A stretch of DNA of 64,000 bases from Prevotella sp. E15-22 (GTDB lineage: Bacteria > Bacteroidota > Bacteroidia > Bacteroidales > Bacteroidaceae). Below, one piece after another: positions 1 through 8,422 of the stretch; position 1 is the stretch's first letter; every line of letters starts with the position of its first letter. The position numbers and the translations under genes were made by a program. Location of the stretch: the NCBI RefSeq assembly GCF_023204875.1, contig NZ_CP096247.1:1922001-1986000 (forward strand). The letters run 5' to 3'. The notes beneath the pieces were generated by a model, which saw only the letters and a list, made by a program, of their open reading frames with translations, did not search any database and had not been told where the DNA came from.

Positions 1-33
1 GTTAAAGTTGAACAAATTAACACATAACACAAT

Positions 34-1065
34 ATGACACAGAATACTAAATTCGTGACTTTCGGAGAGTTGCTGCTACGTTTCTCTAAACAGAACCACC
101 AGCGACTTTCTCAGGGCGACTACTTTACCAGCAAGTACGGTGGCAGCGAAGCTAACGTAGCAGTATCACTAGCCACACTCGGCGACACGGTAGAGTACGT
201 TACTCGACTACCAGAGACCCCAGTAGGACATGCTGGTGCTCAAAACTTAATGCAGTTGGGTGTTGGCTGTCGTTATATTCAATGGGGCGGTCAACGCATC
301 GGCACTTATTATATGGAACCAGCTGCAGGCATGCGTTCGGCCAAGGTAATATACGATCGTGCAGATTCCGCCTGTTCGGAAATAAAACCAGGTATGATTC
401 CTTGGCACGAGATTCTAAAAGATGCTTCTGTTCTTCATGTGTCGGGCATTACGGCTGCCATTTCACAATGCACTGCAGATGCCACATTCGAAGCACTCGA
501 CATTGCCGACGAGATGGGAGTCAAAGTTGCCTTCGACATTAATTATCGCAAGAATCTATGGAAATATGGTGCCGAACCACGAGAGACACTAAAGCGCATT
601 CTGTCACGCTGTGACATGATGTTTGGCGATGCCATTGAGTTTGAATGGATATGCGAGCGCAAGCAACCTCCTTTCACAGCCCTTGACACAAAGTTTGAAA
701 TGCAGATGAACGAGTATCGAGAATGGTTCGACGATTTGCACCGCGAATTTCCTCGCTGTCGCAAATGGCTCATGGGCATGCGCAATATGGTAGCATCAAA
801 CAGACATCTATTAACGGCCCTTTTATGGACTGACGGAGAACTGCTCAAAGCACCTATCTACGACATCAACGGTGTTGTAGACCCCTCTGGTGTTGGTGAT
901 GCTTTCATGGCAGGATTACTGCATGCTACAGAAGCATTTCCTGATAACAATGAATATCAGCTGAACTACGCGCTAGCCGCCTCAACGCTTAAGAACACCA
1001 TTCCAGGTGATTTCAACTTGGCCACTGACGAGGAGATTCAAGAACTTATCAAACAAAATATCTAA
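34..1065 (+). CDS. kdgK: PfkB-family sugar kinase, probable 2-dehydro-3-deoxygluconokinase
   Basis: Probably phosphorylates 2-keto-3-deoxygluconate (KDG) to KDG-6-phosphate in the cytoplasm, the step that feeds uronate breakdown into the Entner-Doudoroff aldolase. The 343-residue length fits the PfkB/ribokinase family. The N-terminal sugar-binding region holds the GGSEANVAVSLA motif at about residues 36-47. The C-terminal signature is DPSGVGDAF at 283-291, where Asp289 is the expected catalytic base; DTTGAGD is more usual. A 6-base gap to the DUF4301 gene suggests co-transcription. The promoter is probably left of the window, as only 33 bases precede the start. KDG specificity is inferred from similarity to Bacteroidota KdgK-like proteins; another ketose or aldose cannot be excluded. 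The pectinase at 19 kb makes uronate use plausible. Confidence 0.82.
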   Translation: MTQNTKFVTFGELLLRFSKQNHQRLSQGDYFTSKYGGSEANVAVSLATLGDTVEYVTRLPETPVGHAGAQNLMQLGVGCRYIQWGGQRIGTYYMEPAAGMRSAKVIYDRADSACSEIKPGMIPWHEILKDASVLHVSGITAAISQCTADATFEALDIADEMGVKVAFDINYRKNLWKYGAEPRETLKRILSRCDMMFGDAIEFEWICERKQPPFTALDTKFEMQMNEYREWFDDLHREFPRCRKWLMGMRNMVASNRHLLTALLWTDGELLKAPIYDINGVVDPSGVGDAFMAGLLHATEAFPDNNEYQLNYALAASTLKNTIPGDFNLATDEEIQELIKQNI

Positions 1066-1071
1066 AAGACA

Positions 1072-2571
1072 ATGTTAACAGAAAAAGATCTAAAGCAGAT
1101 TGCCCAACGCGGCATCAGCAAAGAGCAACTAGAAACACAGCTAAAAGAGTTTGAGACAGGCTTTCCTTTCCTAAAACTGGAGGCAGCAGCCTCCGTGGGG
1201 AACGGTATCGTGACTCCCAATGAGAATGAGCGCAAGGAGTATGTTGACGCATGGGAAGCATACAAGGCAGAAGGACATCGGGTGGTAAAGTTTGTACCAG
1301 CCTCTGGTGCAGCCAGTCGCATGTTCAAGAATATGTTCGCCTTTGTCGACGCCAACTACGACGTACCCACCACAGATTTCGAGAAGAAATACTTCGATGA
1401 GATTGAGAAATTTGCTTTCTACGATGCTCTTAATGACGTATGTGTGAAGAACGAGGGCATGGGAATCAAAGCCCTGATGGCCGAAGGCAAATACAAAGCA
1501 GTGGCAGCCAATATGCTAAAACCTGAAGGATTGAACTACGGACAGTTGCCTAAAGGCATGTTGCTTTTCCACAAATATGCAGAGGGCGCACGCACGCCTA
1601 TGGAGGAACATCTTGTTGAAGGAGCTCTCTATGCTGCTTCCAATGGCGAGGCTCATGTTCACTTCACTGTAAGCCACGATCATCTGGCCTATTTTAAAGC
1701 CAAGGTAGCAGAAAAAGCCGACATGTTTGCAAAGAAGTACGGCATTAAATACGATATCACCTTCTCAGAACAGAAGCCAAGCACAGATACTGTTGCCGCT
1801 AATCCAGACAACACACCTTTCCGTGAATCTGACGGTTCATTGCTGTTCCGTCCTGGTGGCCATGGAGCACTCATCGAGAACCTTAACGAGATTAAGGCCG
1901 ATGTCATTTTCATTAAGAACATCGACAACGTGGTACCCGATCGTTTGAAGCCAGAAACTGTAGAGTGGAAACAAGTCATTGCAGGCGTACTCGTTAGCCT
2001 ACAGAAGAAGGCCTTCGAGTATCTTCGAAAATTAGATGCAGGTGTCAATGATGCCGAGCTACAGGAAATCGCCGCATTCGTGGAAAAGAACCTATGCACC
2101 AAACCCAAGAGCTGCAAGGTGGACACCGAATACCTCCGCAATAAACTAAATCGCCCTATGCGTGTCTGTGGTGTTGTTAAGAACGTCGGCGAGCCTGGGG
2201 GCGGTCCGTTCCTTACCTACAATCAGGATGGCACTGTAAGCTTGCAGATATTGGAAAGCAGCCAGATTGACACTAACAATGCCGACTACATGAAGATGTT
2301 CACGCAAGGCACACACTTCAATCCCGTTGATTTAGTATGCGCTGTAAAAGACTACAAGGGCCAGTCCTTCAATCTGCCTGATTTCGTAGACAAGACTACT
2401 GGATTTATCTCGAGTAAATCAAAAGGAGGCAAGGAACTTAAAGCTCTCGAGTTACCCGGCCTATGGAATGGTGCCATGAGCAACTGGTCGACCATTTTTG
2501 TAGAAGTTCCCTTAGGCACTTTCAATCCTGTAAAAACCGTAAATGATTTGTTGCGAGAGCAGCACCAATAA
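1072..2571 (+). CDS. DUF4301 family protein, possible nucleotidyltransferase fold
   Basis: A 499-residue cytoplasmic protein of the Bacteroidota-restricted DUF4301 family, with no experimentally assigned function that I know of. No signal peptide or membrane segment is visible. Two stretches resemble sugar-nucleotide pyrophosphorylases: VPASGAASRMF near residues 75-85, like the glycine-rich nucleotide-binding loop before an Arg, and GGHGALIENLN near 261-271 followed by IFIKNIDNVV near 279-288, like the metal-binding acidic pair of UDP-sugar pyrophosphorylases. The function is therefore inferred only as possible nucleotidyl transfer. It starts 6 bases after the sugar kinase gene, so the two are probably one operon. 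The gene ends 23 bases before the convergent HAD gene, with no clear terminator hairpin between them. Confidence 0.75.
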   Translation: MLTEKDLKQIAQRGISKEQLETQLKEFETGFPFLKLEAAASVGNGIVTPNENERKEYVDAWEAYKAEGHRVVKFVPASGAASRMFKNMFAFVDANYDVPTTDFEKKYFDEIEKFAFYDALNDVCVKNEGMGIKALMAEGKYKAVAANMLKPEGLNYGQLPKGMLLFHKYAEGARTPMEEHLVEGALYAASNGEAHVHFTVSHDHLAYFKAKVAEKADMFAKKYGIKYDITFSEQKPSTDTVAANPDNTPFRESDGSLLFRPGGHGALIENLNEIKADVIFIKNIDNVVPDRLKPETVEWKQVIAGVLVSLQKKAFEYLRKLDAGVNDAELQEIAAFVEKNLCTKPKSCKVDTEYLRNKLNRPMRVCGVVKNVGEPGGGPFLTYNQDGTVSLQILESSQIDTNNADYMKMFTQGTHFNPVDLVCAVKDYKGQSFNLPDFVDKTTGFISSKSKGGKELKALELPGLWNGAMSNWSTIFVEVPLGTFNPVKTVNDLLREQHQ

Positions 2572-2594
2572 CGCTGGTTTACAACAGCTTACAA

Positions 2595-3245
2595 TCAATA
2601 AGCAAGAATTTCACTTGGAGCATCCACGAATGTGGTTGCTCCATTTTCAATTAAAAACTCTTTATCACGGAACCCCCACAACACACTGATGCAAGGTAGT
2701 CCAGAATTGCGAGCCGTTTGCAGGTCAACATCACTATCGCCCACATATACAGCATTGCTCTTATCAACCCCCAACTGACGCAATGCTTCGATCACCGTAT
2801 CGGGTGCGGGTTTTTTGCGGATACCCTCAGACTCATGCTCACCTATAGCAACCTCAATAGTATCAGGGAAGAAATGTCGACACAGTTCCTGCGTAGCGGC
2901 ACAGAACTTATTACTCACGACAGCCGTTCGTTTGCCTCTGCGTTTCAATTCGGCTAACAACCCAAGAATACCCTTATAAGGGCGCGTTGTGTCCAACGAG
3001 TGCAACATATAGTGATCGCGAAAAGCATTGAAGCATTCCTCAAATTGAGGATTCTTCTCACCATCAGGAACAGCACGAACCATTAACAACTTCACACCAT
3101 TACCCACAAAACGACGTATGTCCTCGCGCGAGTGTTCAGGCATACCATACTGTCGTAGAGCATAATTTACAGACGCCATCAAATCATCAAGAGTGTCAAG
3201 CAACGTCCCGTCTAAATCAAAGATATAAGTATTGTATTCTGTCAT
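2595..3245 (-). CDS. HAD-superfamily hydrolase, phosphoglycolate phosphatase-like
   Basis: A 216-residue cytoplasmic HAD phosphatase. Motif I is FDLDGTLLDT at residues 9-18, with Asp10 as expected nucleophile and Asp12 as acid/base. A helical cap follows. The Lys motif is RKKPAPDT near 140 and motif IV is VGDSDVDLQTA near 165. This is the Gph/PpaX type; the substrate (phosphoglycolate, pyrophosphate or a sugar phosphate) cannot be told from sequence. The open frame runs upstream to 3359, but that part crosses two promoters and lacks family similarity. MTEYNTYIFDLDG is the natural N-terminus, only 7 bases from its own -7 box, so the transcript may be leaderless. It is divergent from mltG. Confidence 0.85.
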   Translation of the reverse strand: MTEYNTYIFDLDGTLLDTLDDLMASVNYALRQYGMPEHSREDIRRFVGNGVKLLMVRAVPDGEKNPQFEECFNAFRDHYMLHSLDTTRPYKGILGLLAELKRRGKRTAVVSNKFCAATQELCRHFFPDTIEVAIGEHESEGIRKKPAPDTVIEALRQLGVDKSNAVYVGDSDVDLQTARNSGLPCISVLWGFRDKEFLIENGATTFVDAPSEILAY

Positions 3246-3252
3246 TTTGGCT

Positions 3253-3261
3253 GCAAAAGTA
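3253..3261 (-). promoter_or_regulatory. Bacteroidota -7 box for the HAD gene
   Basis: Reverse-strand TACTTTTGC matches the Bacteroidota primary-sigma element TAnnTTTG(C). It lies 7 bases before the ATG, leaving almost no untranslated leader. The initiation region TTTGCAGCCA is repeated in inverted orientation in the divergent mltG promoter. Confidence 0.65.
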
Positions 3262-3304
3262 GTAATTTTCCTGCTAAATCTGCACGGAGTTACTGTTTTT
3301 TTTA

Positions 3305-3313
3305 TACCTTTGC
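3305..3313 (+). promoter_or_regulatory. -7 box for mltG
   Basis: TACCTTTGC, 24 bases before the mltG start, matches TAnnTTTG(C). No convincing TTTG element sits 19 bases upstream. It forms a compact divergent promoter pair with the HAD gene. Confidence 0.65.
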
Positions 3314-3337
3314 AGCCATTCTTAGAAATAAAAGAAC

Positions 3338-4363
3338 ATGAAACGCAGCAAAGCAACACTTTATCTTATTCCAGCCTTACTCTGCTTGGCTGGCATTATA
3401 GCCATTGGCTATTACCATTTTTTCACGGCATTCTCAAAGCACGTAGACAAACAGTACGTCTACATTGACGACGACGACACAACAGATTCCATTTACGCCA
3501 AACTGGAACCAATTGCTACGGCACATGCACTAACAGGATTCCGCACATTGGCCCGTCATTTCAGTCTTAGCGAAAACATCCACTCCGGACGTTATGCAAT
3601 CGATGCAAATACCAGTACTATTGATGTTTACCGCATCATCCGAAACGGCCGACAAGAGCCTTTGATGCTCACCATTCCCGAAGCACGTACAATGCCCCAG
3701 TTGGCAGCCCGCCTATCAGCCAAGTTAATGCTTGACAGCGCCAGCATTGCCAATGCCATAACCAGCAACGAATATTGCAAGCAACTGGGCTACGACACTG
3801 CTACTATCGCCAGTCTTTTCGTGCCCAACACATATGAAGTTTATTGGAATACCGACCTAGATAAGTTCATGCAACGCATGGTGAAAGAACACGACAACTT
3901 CTGGACAGAGGAACGTCGTCAAAAAGCATCAAGACTTGGTCTGTCGCCTGAGAAGGTTTGCACGCTCGCCAGCATCATTGACGAGGAGACAGCCAACAAT
4001 GCTGAAAAGCCCATGATAGCAGGTATGTACCTCAACCGACTGAAAGCAGGAATGCCACTACAGGCCGACCCTACCGTAAAGTTTGCACTTCAAGACTTTT
4101 CACTCAAGCGCATCTATCACAATCACCTATCTGTTAACAGTCCATACAACACCTATAAGAACATCGGACTGCCTCCCGGCCCCATCAAAGTAGCATCCAT
4201 CAAAGGTATTGATGCAGTACTAAATCGCGTACAGCATCATTATCTGTATATGTGCGCCAAGGAAGATTTCTCGGGCACTCACAATTTTGCCGTCACCTAT
4301 CAGGAGCATCTCAAGAACGCCGCCCGCTATTCCGATGCATTGAATCAGCGAGGCATCAAATAA
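3338..4363 (+). CDS. mltG: Endolytic murein transglycosylase MltG (YceG family)
   Basis: A 341-residue inner-membrane enzyme expected to cleave nascent peptidoglycan strands in the periplasm and so terminate glycan elongation. One N-terminal membrane segment spans about residues 10-29, after Lys/Arg-rich MKRSKA. The YceG domain fills the rest. The catalytic-site region SIIDEETANNAEK lies near 210-222 and contains the expected catalytic Glu. QADPTVKFAL near 244-253, and NSPYNTYKNIGLPPGPI near 266-282, are strongly conserved YceG motifs. The LysM-like N-terminal region is degenerate, as is usual in this family. The length is normal. The gene is divergent from the HAD phosphatase and is followed by a 200-base region with two hairpins before glnS. 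Confidence 0.92.
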   Translation: MKRSKATLYLIPALLCLAGIIAIGYYHFFTAFSKHVDKQYVYIDDDDTTDSIYAKLEPIATAHALTGFRTLARHFSLSENIHSGRYAIDANTSTIDVYRIIRNGRQEPLMLTIPEARTMPQLAARLSAKLMLDSASIANAITSNEYCKQLGYDTATIASLFVPNTYEVYWNTDLDKFMQRMVKEHDNFWTEERRQKASRLGLSPEKVCTLASIIDEETANNAEKPMIAGMYLNRLKAGMPLQADPTVKFALQDFSLKRIYHNHLSVNSPYNTYKNIGLPPGPIKVASIKGIDAVLNRVQHHYLYMCAKEDFSGTHNFAVTYQEHLKNAARYSDALNQRGIK

Positions 4364-4373
4364 CAAATATGTT

Positions 4374-4412
4374 ATTTAGCATGTCTAAGACTATCATTTC
4401 CGCATGCTAAAT
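4374..4412. repeat. Inverted repeat between mltG and glnS
   Basis: Arms ATTTAGCATG (4374-4383) and CATGCTAAAT (4403-4412) are perfect inverted copies around a 19-base loop, just after the mltG stop. No T-run follows, so termination is uncertain. It could be an operator-like or RNA-stability structure. Confidence 0.5.
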
Positions 4413-4430
4413 ATACCATTTATCCCACTC

Positions 4431-4465
4431 AAGTATGCCATTTACAATGCGTAAGTGGCATACTT
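4431..4465. repeat. Hairpin of the TTAC-N5-GTAA type
   Basis: Fifteen-base arms (4431-4445 and 4451-4465) flank the five-base loop AATGC. The one mismatch becomes a U-G pair in plus-strand RNA. The loop-closing bases TTAC/GTAA and the adjoining GCCA/TGGC match two hairpins at 26732-26811, so this looks like one member of a small dispersed family. It may also act as the mltG terminator. Confidence 0.6.
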
Positions 4466-4510
4466 TGTATTAAGCAGATGCCAAAGAGCATAAAAAAGTA
4501 GACTTTTCCC

Positions 4511-4542
4511 TTTGTTTTGCGCTTGTTTTTTCGTAATTTTGC
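4511..4542 (+). promoter_or_regulatory. -33/-7 promoter for glnS
   Basis: TTTG at 4511-4514 and TAATTTTGC at 4534-4542 are separated by 19 bases, the canonical Bacteroidota spacing. The ATG lies 25 bases beyond the -7 box. Confidence 0.75.
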
Positions 4543-4567
4543 AACCAAATTAAATACAAATAAGAAT

Positions 4568-6364
4568 ATGGCAGAAATTATACAGAATGAGGGAGAGGAA
4601 AAGAAGAGCCTCAGTTTTGTGGAACAGATGGTAAAGGACGACCTGGCAGAGGGTAAGAACGGCGGAAGAATGCAGACCCGCTTTCCACCCGAGCCCAATG
4701 GTTATCTGCACATTGGTCACGCCAAAGCCATTGCCATCGACTTCGGATTGGCAAAGAAATATGGTGGCGAATGCAACCTGCGTTTCGACGACACGAACCC
4801 CGTAAAAGAGGATACAGAGTTTATTGAGAATATAGAACAGGACATCAAATGGCTAGGCTACGAATGGGCACACGTCTATTATGCCAGCGACTATTTCCAG
4901 GAACTATGGGACTTTGCAGTATGGCTCATCAAACAGGGACGCGCATATGTAGACGAGCAGAGCGCTGAACAGATTGCTCAGCAAAAAGGCACGACGACCA
5001 GCCCTGGCACAAACTCCCCCTACCGTGATCGACCTATTGAGGAAAATCTACAGTTGTTCGAGTTTATGAACAGCGGTAAGTGTGAGCCTGGAAAAATGGT
5101 ACTCCGTGCCAAAATTGACATGGCACACTCTAACATGTTGTTCCGTGATCCGCTCATCTATCGCGTATTGAACATCCCCCACGTAAAAACGGGCTCTAAA
5201 TGGAATGCCTATCCCATGTATGATTTCACACACGGACAGTGTGACTTCCTCGAGGGTGTCACCCATTCATGGTGTACACTTGAGTTCGTTGAGCACCGTC
5301 CCTTGTACGATCTCTTTGTGGGTTGGATGAAAGAATGGTTGGGAACACTGGAGAATCCTCAGAAACTTGGTTATCTGGAAAACATGGGCGACAAGTTTGC
5401 TGACTTCGACGGACCTCGTCAGACAGAATTTAACAAGCTGAATCTCAACTATATTTTGTTGTCAAAGCGTAACCTACGCACTTTGGTAAGCGAAGGATTG
5501 GTGAACGGATGGGATGATCCCCGCATGCCGACCATCTGTGGCTTCCGTCGTCGCGGTTATTCTCCCGAAGGTATCAAGAACTTCATGGAGAAGATTGGCT
5601 ATACAAAGATTGACGCGCTGAACGACATGGCCCTTTTCGAGAGTGCCCTACGCGACGACTTGAACACCCGCGCCCTGCGAGTAAGTGCCGTTCTTGATCC
5701 TGTGAAGGTGGTCATCACCAACTATCCTGAAGGTCAGCAGGAAATGCTTACAGCTATCAACAACCCTGAGAATGAGGCTGATGGAACCCACGAGGTGGAA
5801 TTCAGTCGCGAGCTTTGGATTGAACGCGATGACTTTATGGAAGTAGCCGAGAAGAAATTCATGCGTTTGGCTCCAGGAAAAGAGGTACGCTTGAAGAACG
5901 CTTACATCATCAAGTGCGACGAGGAGCATCCTTGCGACAAAGATGCAGATGGAAAGGTAACTACTATCTACTGCACCTATGATCCCGATACACGCAGCGG
6001 TCTGCCCGGCGCCAACCGCAAGATTAAGGGTAAGACGCTGCACTGGGTGAGTTGCCATAACGCCGTGAAGGCAGAAGTACGCCTCTACGAACGTCTGTGG
6101 AAGATGGAGAACCCACGTGATGAGTTGAAGCGTTTGGAGGAAGAGGAAGGTATCAAGGGCGCTGATGCGTTGCGTCAGATGATGAACCCCGACAACCTAC
6201 ACATCCTCACCAACTGCTACATCGAGCCCTTCGCTGCAAAACTGCCAGCATTGAGCTACCTGCAGTTCCAACGCATCGGTTATTTCAACGTTGATCCCGA
6301 TTCAACGCCCGAAAAGCCAGTATTTAACAAGACCGTTGGATTAAAAGACACTTGGAAGAAATAA
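4568..6364 (+). CDS. glnS: Glutaminyl-tRNA synthetase
   Basis: Charges tRNA-Gln with glutamine in the cytoplasm. The 598-residue class I synthetase has PPEPNGYLHIGHAKA near residues 39-53 (HIGH motif) and LLSKRNL near 296-302 (KMSKS equivalent). The C-terminal half is the two-barrel GlnRS anticodon-binding region. Many bacteria use GluRS plus amidotransferase instead; Bacteroidota carry a eukaryote-like GlnRS such as this. The frame is open upstream to 4517, but MAEIIQNEGEEK is preferred because the upstream ATG overlaps the promoter. The TPR gene follows after 10 bases and may be co-transcribed. Confidence 0.96.
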   Translation: MAEIIQNEGEEKKSLSFVEQMVKDDLAEGKNGGRMQTRFPPEPNGYLHIGHAKAIAIDFGLAKKYGGECNLRFDDTNPVKEDTEFIENIEQDIKWLGYEWAHVYYASDYFQELWDFAVWLIKQGRAYVDEQSAEQIAQQKGTTTSPGTNSPYRDRPIEENLQLFEFMNSGKCEPGKMVLRAKIDMAHSNMLFRDPLIYRVLNIPHVKTGSKWNAYPMYDFTHGQCDFLEGVTHSWCTLEFVEHRPLYDLFVGWMKEWLGTLENPQKLGYLENMGDKFADFDGPRQTEFNKLNLNYILLSKRNLRTLVSEGLVNGWDDPRMPTICGFRRRGYSPEGIKNFMEKIGYTKIDALNDMALFESALRDDLNTRALRVSAVLDPVKVVITNYPEGQQEMLTAINNPENEADGTHEVEFSRELWIERDDFMEVAEKKFMRLAPGKEVRLKNAYIIKCDEEHPCDKDADGKVTTIYCTYDPDTRSGLPGANRKIKGKTLHWVSCHNAVKAEVRLYERLWKMENPRDELKRLEEEEGIKGADALRQMMNPDNLHILTNCYIEPFAAKLPALSYLQFQRIGYFNVDPDSTPEKPVFNKTVGLKDTWKK

Positions 6365-6374
6365 ATAAAGCAGC

Positions 6375-7799
6375 ATGAAAGTAGGCGATGATTATTTTGA
6401 CAGCGCAGAATTCAGTAAACTGCTAAACGCTTACGAAACATCCGTAAACGCAGGGGAGCCTGTGTTTATGGATGCCGACGAGCTGACCGACATCGCCGAC
6501 TATTATCAGTATACAGGACGCACCGGCGAAGCTGAGAAAGCCATCTCACTGGCACTCAGTCTGTCGCCTGGCGCCATTGCTCCCCTCACCTACCGCATAC
6601 ATGAAGCTATCTTCAAAGGTGATAATCAAAAAGCAAGGCTACTACTTGACCAGATTATAGAGACTAGCGAGCCAGATTACATCTATGACAAGGCAGAAAT
6701 ACTGATTAGTGAGGGAAAGATAGATGAGGCAAATCAATATCTGACAGAACAATTAGAGTTAATTTCCTCTGACGAGCGTCAGGACTTCATCATAGACGTA
6801 GTCAATATCTTTTCCGAATGGGGACAGCCGGGTAAGGCAATGGAATGGATAACCAAAGGAAATAGCGAAGATACTCCTTCCTATAAGGAACTCATGGGTA
6901 GAACACTCTTCGAGATGGGCAAGTTCAAAGAGAGTCAAAACATCTTTAACGAGTTAGTTGACGCTTATCCGTTCTCCAATCGTTATTGGACAGCATTAGC
7001 CTCGGCACAATATATGAGCGAGGACTATAGCGATTCCGTACAGAGTAGCGAATATGCCATTGCCATTGACCCCAACGATCCAGCCGCCATGCTTACGAAA
7101 GCCAACGGACTCATAAAACTCGAGAACTTCGAAGAGGCTCTAAAATTCTATAATAAATACATAGAACAAATTCCTGATGATGAGTTGGCTTTGATGCAGA
7201 AAAGCTACTGCTTGACAAACCTTAATCAGTTTGACGAAGCTCTTAGCACACTAAAACAGGCTGAAGAGATTATGCCTCAAGATGCTTCCGAACGCTGTGC
7301 AATTTATCAGGAAGAAGCCTTTATACTTGCAGAACTAGGACGTACAGATGAGGCATTGGAACAACTCAACAAAACAGATGCTTTTGATTGTGACCACGTA
7401 GAGATGCTTGTCATCAAAGGTCATATCATGCTGGCAGCCCAAAGGCAGAAAGAGGCTCAAAACTATTTCGCCGAGGCTTTAGCAAATTCTCAAGACAGAA
7501 TGCGAACCATGCTTCATATCATCGTCTCTGTCTACGAGAATAAATATGTAGAATCTGCCTATAATCTGTTTAAAGAGTTCTTCGAAGAGATTGACGCAGA
7601 CTTCAACGAAGGTTATGCCTACATGGCTCACTGCTGCCATGCACTAAAGCACTACGACGAATATTTGCTGTATCTCAAACAAGCCTGCAGCCGAAACCCA
7701 CAAGAATGCAAACAAATACTGGGGCATCTTTTCCCACAAGACCTTGCCCCTGAAGAATACTATCACTATACCATCAACAAAATCAAACAACAACAATGA
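6375..7799 (+). CDS. Tetratricopeptide-repeat protein
   Basis: A 474-residue, acidic, largely helical protein with no signal peptide. TPR-like 34-residue units run through most of the chain. Examples are the repeat around SNRYWTALASAQYMSEDYSD (about 209-228) and those around DPNDPAAMLTKANGLIKLEN and DDELALMQKSYCLTNLNQFD that follow. It probably works as a protein-binding scaffold in the cytoplasm; the partner is unknown. It lies 10 bases after glnS, and its last four bases (ATGA) overlap the DedA-family start, so translation of the two is likely coupled. Confidence 0.85.
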   Translation: MKVGDDYFDSAEFSKLLNAYETSVNAGEPVFMDADELTDIADYYQYTGRTGEAEKAISLALSLSPGAIAPLTYRIHEAIFKGDNQKARLLLDQIIETSEPDYIYDKAEILISEGKIDEANQYLTEQLELISSDERQDFIIDVVNIFSEWGQPGKAMEWITKGNSEDTPSYKELMGRTLFEMGKFKESQNIFNELVDAYPFSNRYWTALASAQYMSEDYSDSVQSSEYAIAIDPNDPAAMLTKANGLIKLENFEEALKFYNKYIEQIPDDELALMQKSYCLTNLNQFDEALSTLKQAEEIMPQDASERCAIYQEEAFILAELGRTDEALEQLNKTDAFDCDHVEMLVIKGHIMLAAQRQKEAQNYFAEALANSQDRMRTMLHIIVSVYENKYVESAYNLFKEFFEEIDADFNEGYAYMAHCCHALKHYDEYLLYLKQACSRNPQECKQILGHLFPQDLAPEEYYHYTINKIKQQQ

Positions 7800-8422
7800 A
7801 CTGGATATCAACACTTCTTGGCAACCTGAACTACGGCACAATACTGCTACTAATGCTGCTGGAAAGCACTGTCATACCAGTGCCTTCCGAACTCGTTGTA
7901 GCACCTGCTGCATATCATGCTGCAAGCGGACAGCTCAATGTGGTGCTCGTAGTACTATTTGCGACCATTGGAGCCGATCTAGGCGCATCTATCAATTACT
8001 TTGCAGCATTATATGTAGGTCGTCCCGTCATCTATAAGTTTGCCAACAGTAAGTGGGGAAAAATGTGTTTATTGAACCAAGAAAAGGTTGAAAAGAGCGA
8101 ACGCTATTTTGACAACCACGGTATTATGGCAACTCTCACAGGACGACTCGTGCCAGGTATCCGACACCTCATAAGCATCCCTGCCGGACTGGCACGCATG
8201 AACTACTGGAAGTTTTTGCTTTACACCACTATCGGAGCTGGTGTATGGCATGCCATCCTTGCTACTATGGGATGGTATCTGCATACTGTAGTACCCGAGA
8301 ATCAACTCGAAACTACCATCCAACACTACAACCACTATATCGTTGGGGGCATCCTCATTATAGTTGCACTGGTAGTGGGTTATTTTGTCTTGAAAACAAT
8401 CATTAAAAAGAAAGAGCTATGA
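7796..8422 (+). CDS. DedA family (SNARE-associated PF09335) membrane protein
   Basis: A 208-residue inner-membrane protein of the DedA/VTT superfamily, which is linked to undecaprenyl-phosphate or phospholipid flipping. It has four or five hydrophobic segments: roughly 13-40, 48-75, 130-165 and 178-203. The family motif region is FxGRLVPGIRHLISIPAG near residues 115-131, with conserved Arg and Gly-rich turns, and an ESTVIPVPSE motif near 22-31 is equally typical. It overlaps the TPR gene and the manC gene by ATGA on each side. The coupling to nucleotide-sugar genes is consistent with a role in envelope glycan assembly, which is inference. Confidence 0.9.
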   Translation: MNWISTLLGNLNYGTILLLMLLESTVIPVPSELVVAPAAYHAASGQLNVVLVVLFATIGADLGASINYFAALYVGRPVIYKFANSKWGKMCLLNQEKVEKSERYFDNHGIMATLTGRLVPGIRHLISIPAGLARMNYWKFLLYTTIGAGVWHAILATMGWYLHTVVPENQLETTIQHYNHYIVGGILIIVALVVGYFVLKTIIKKKEL

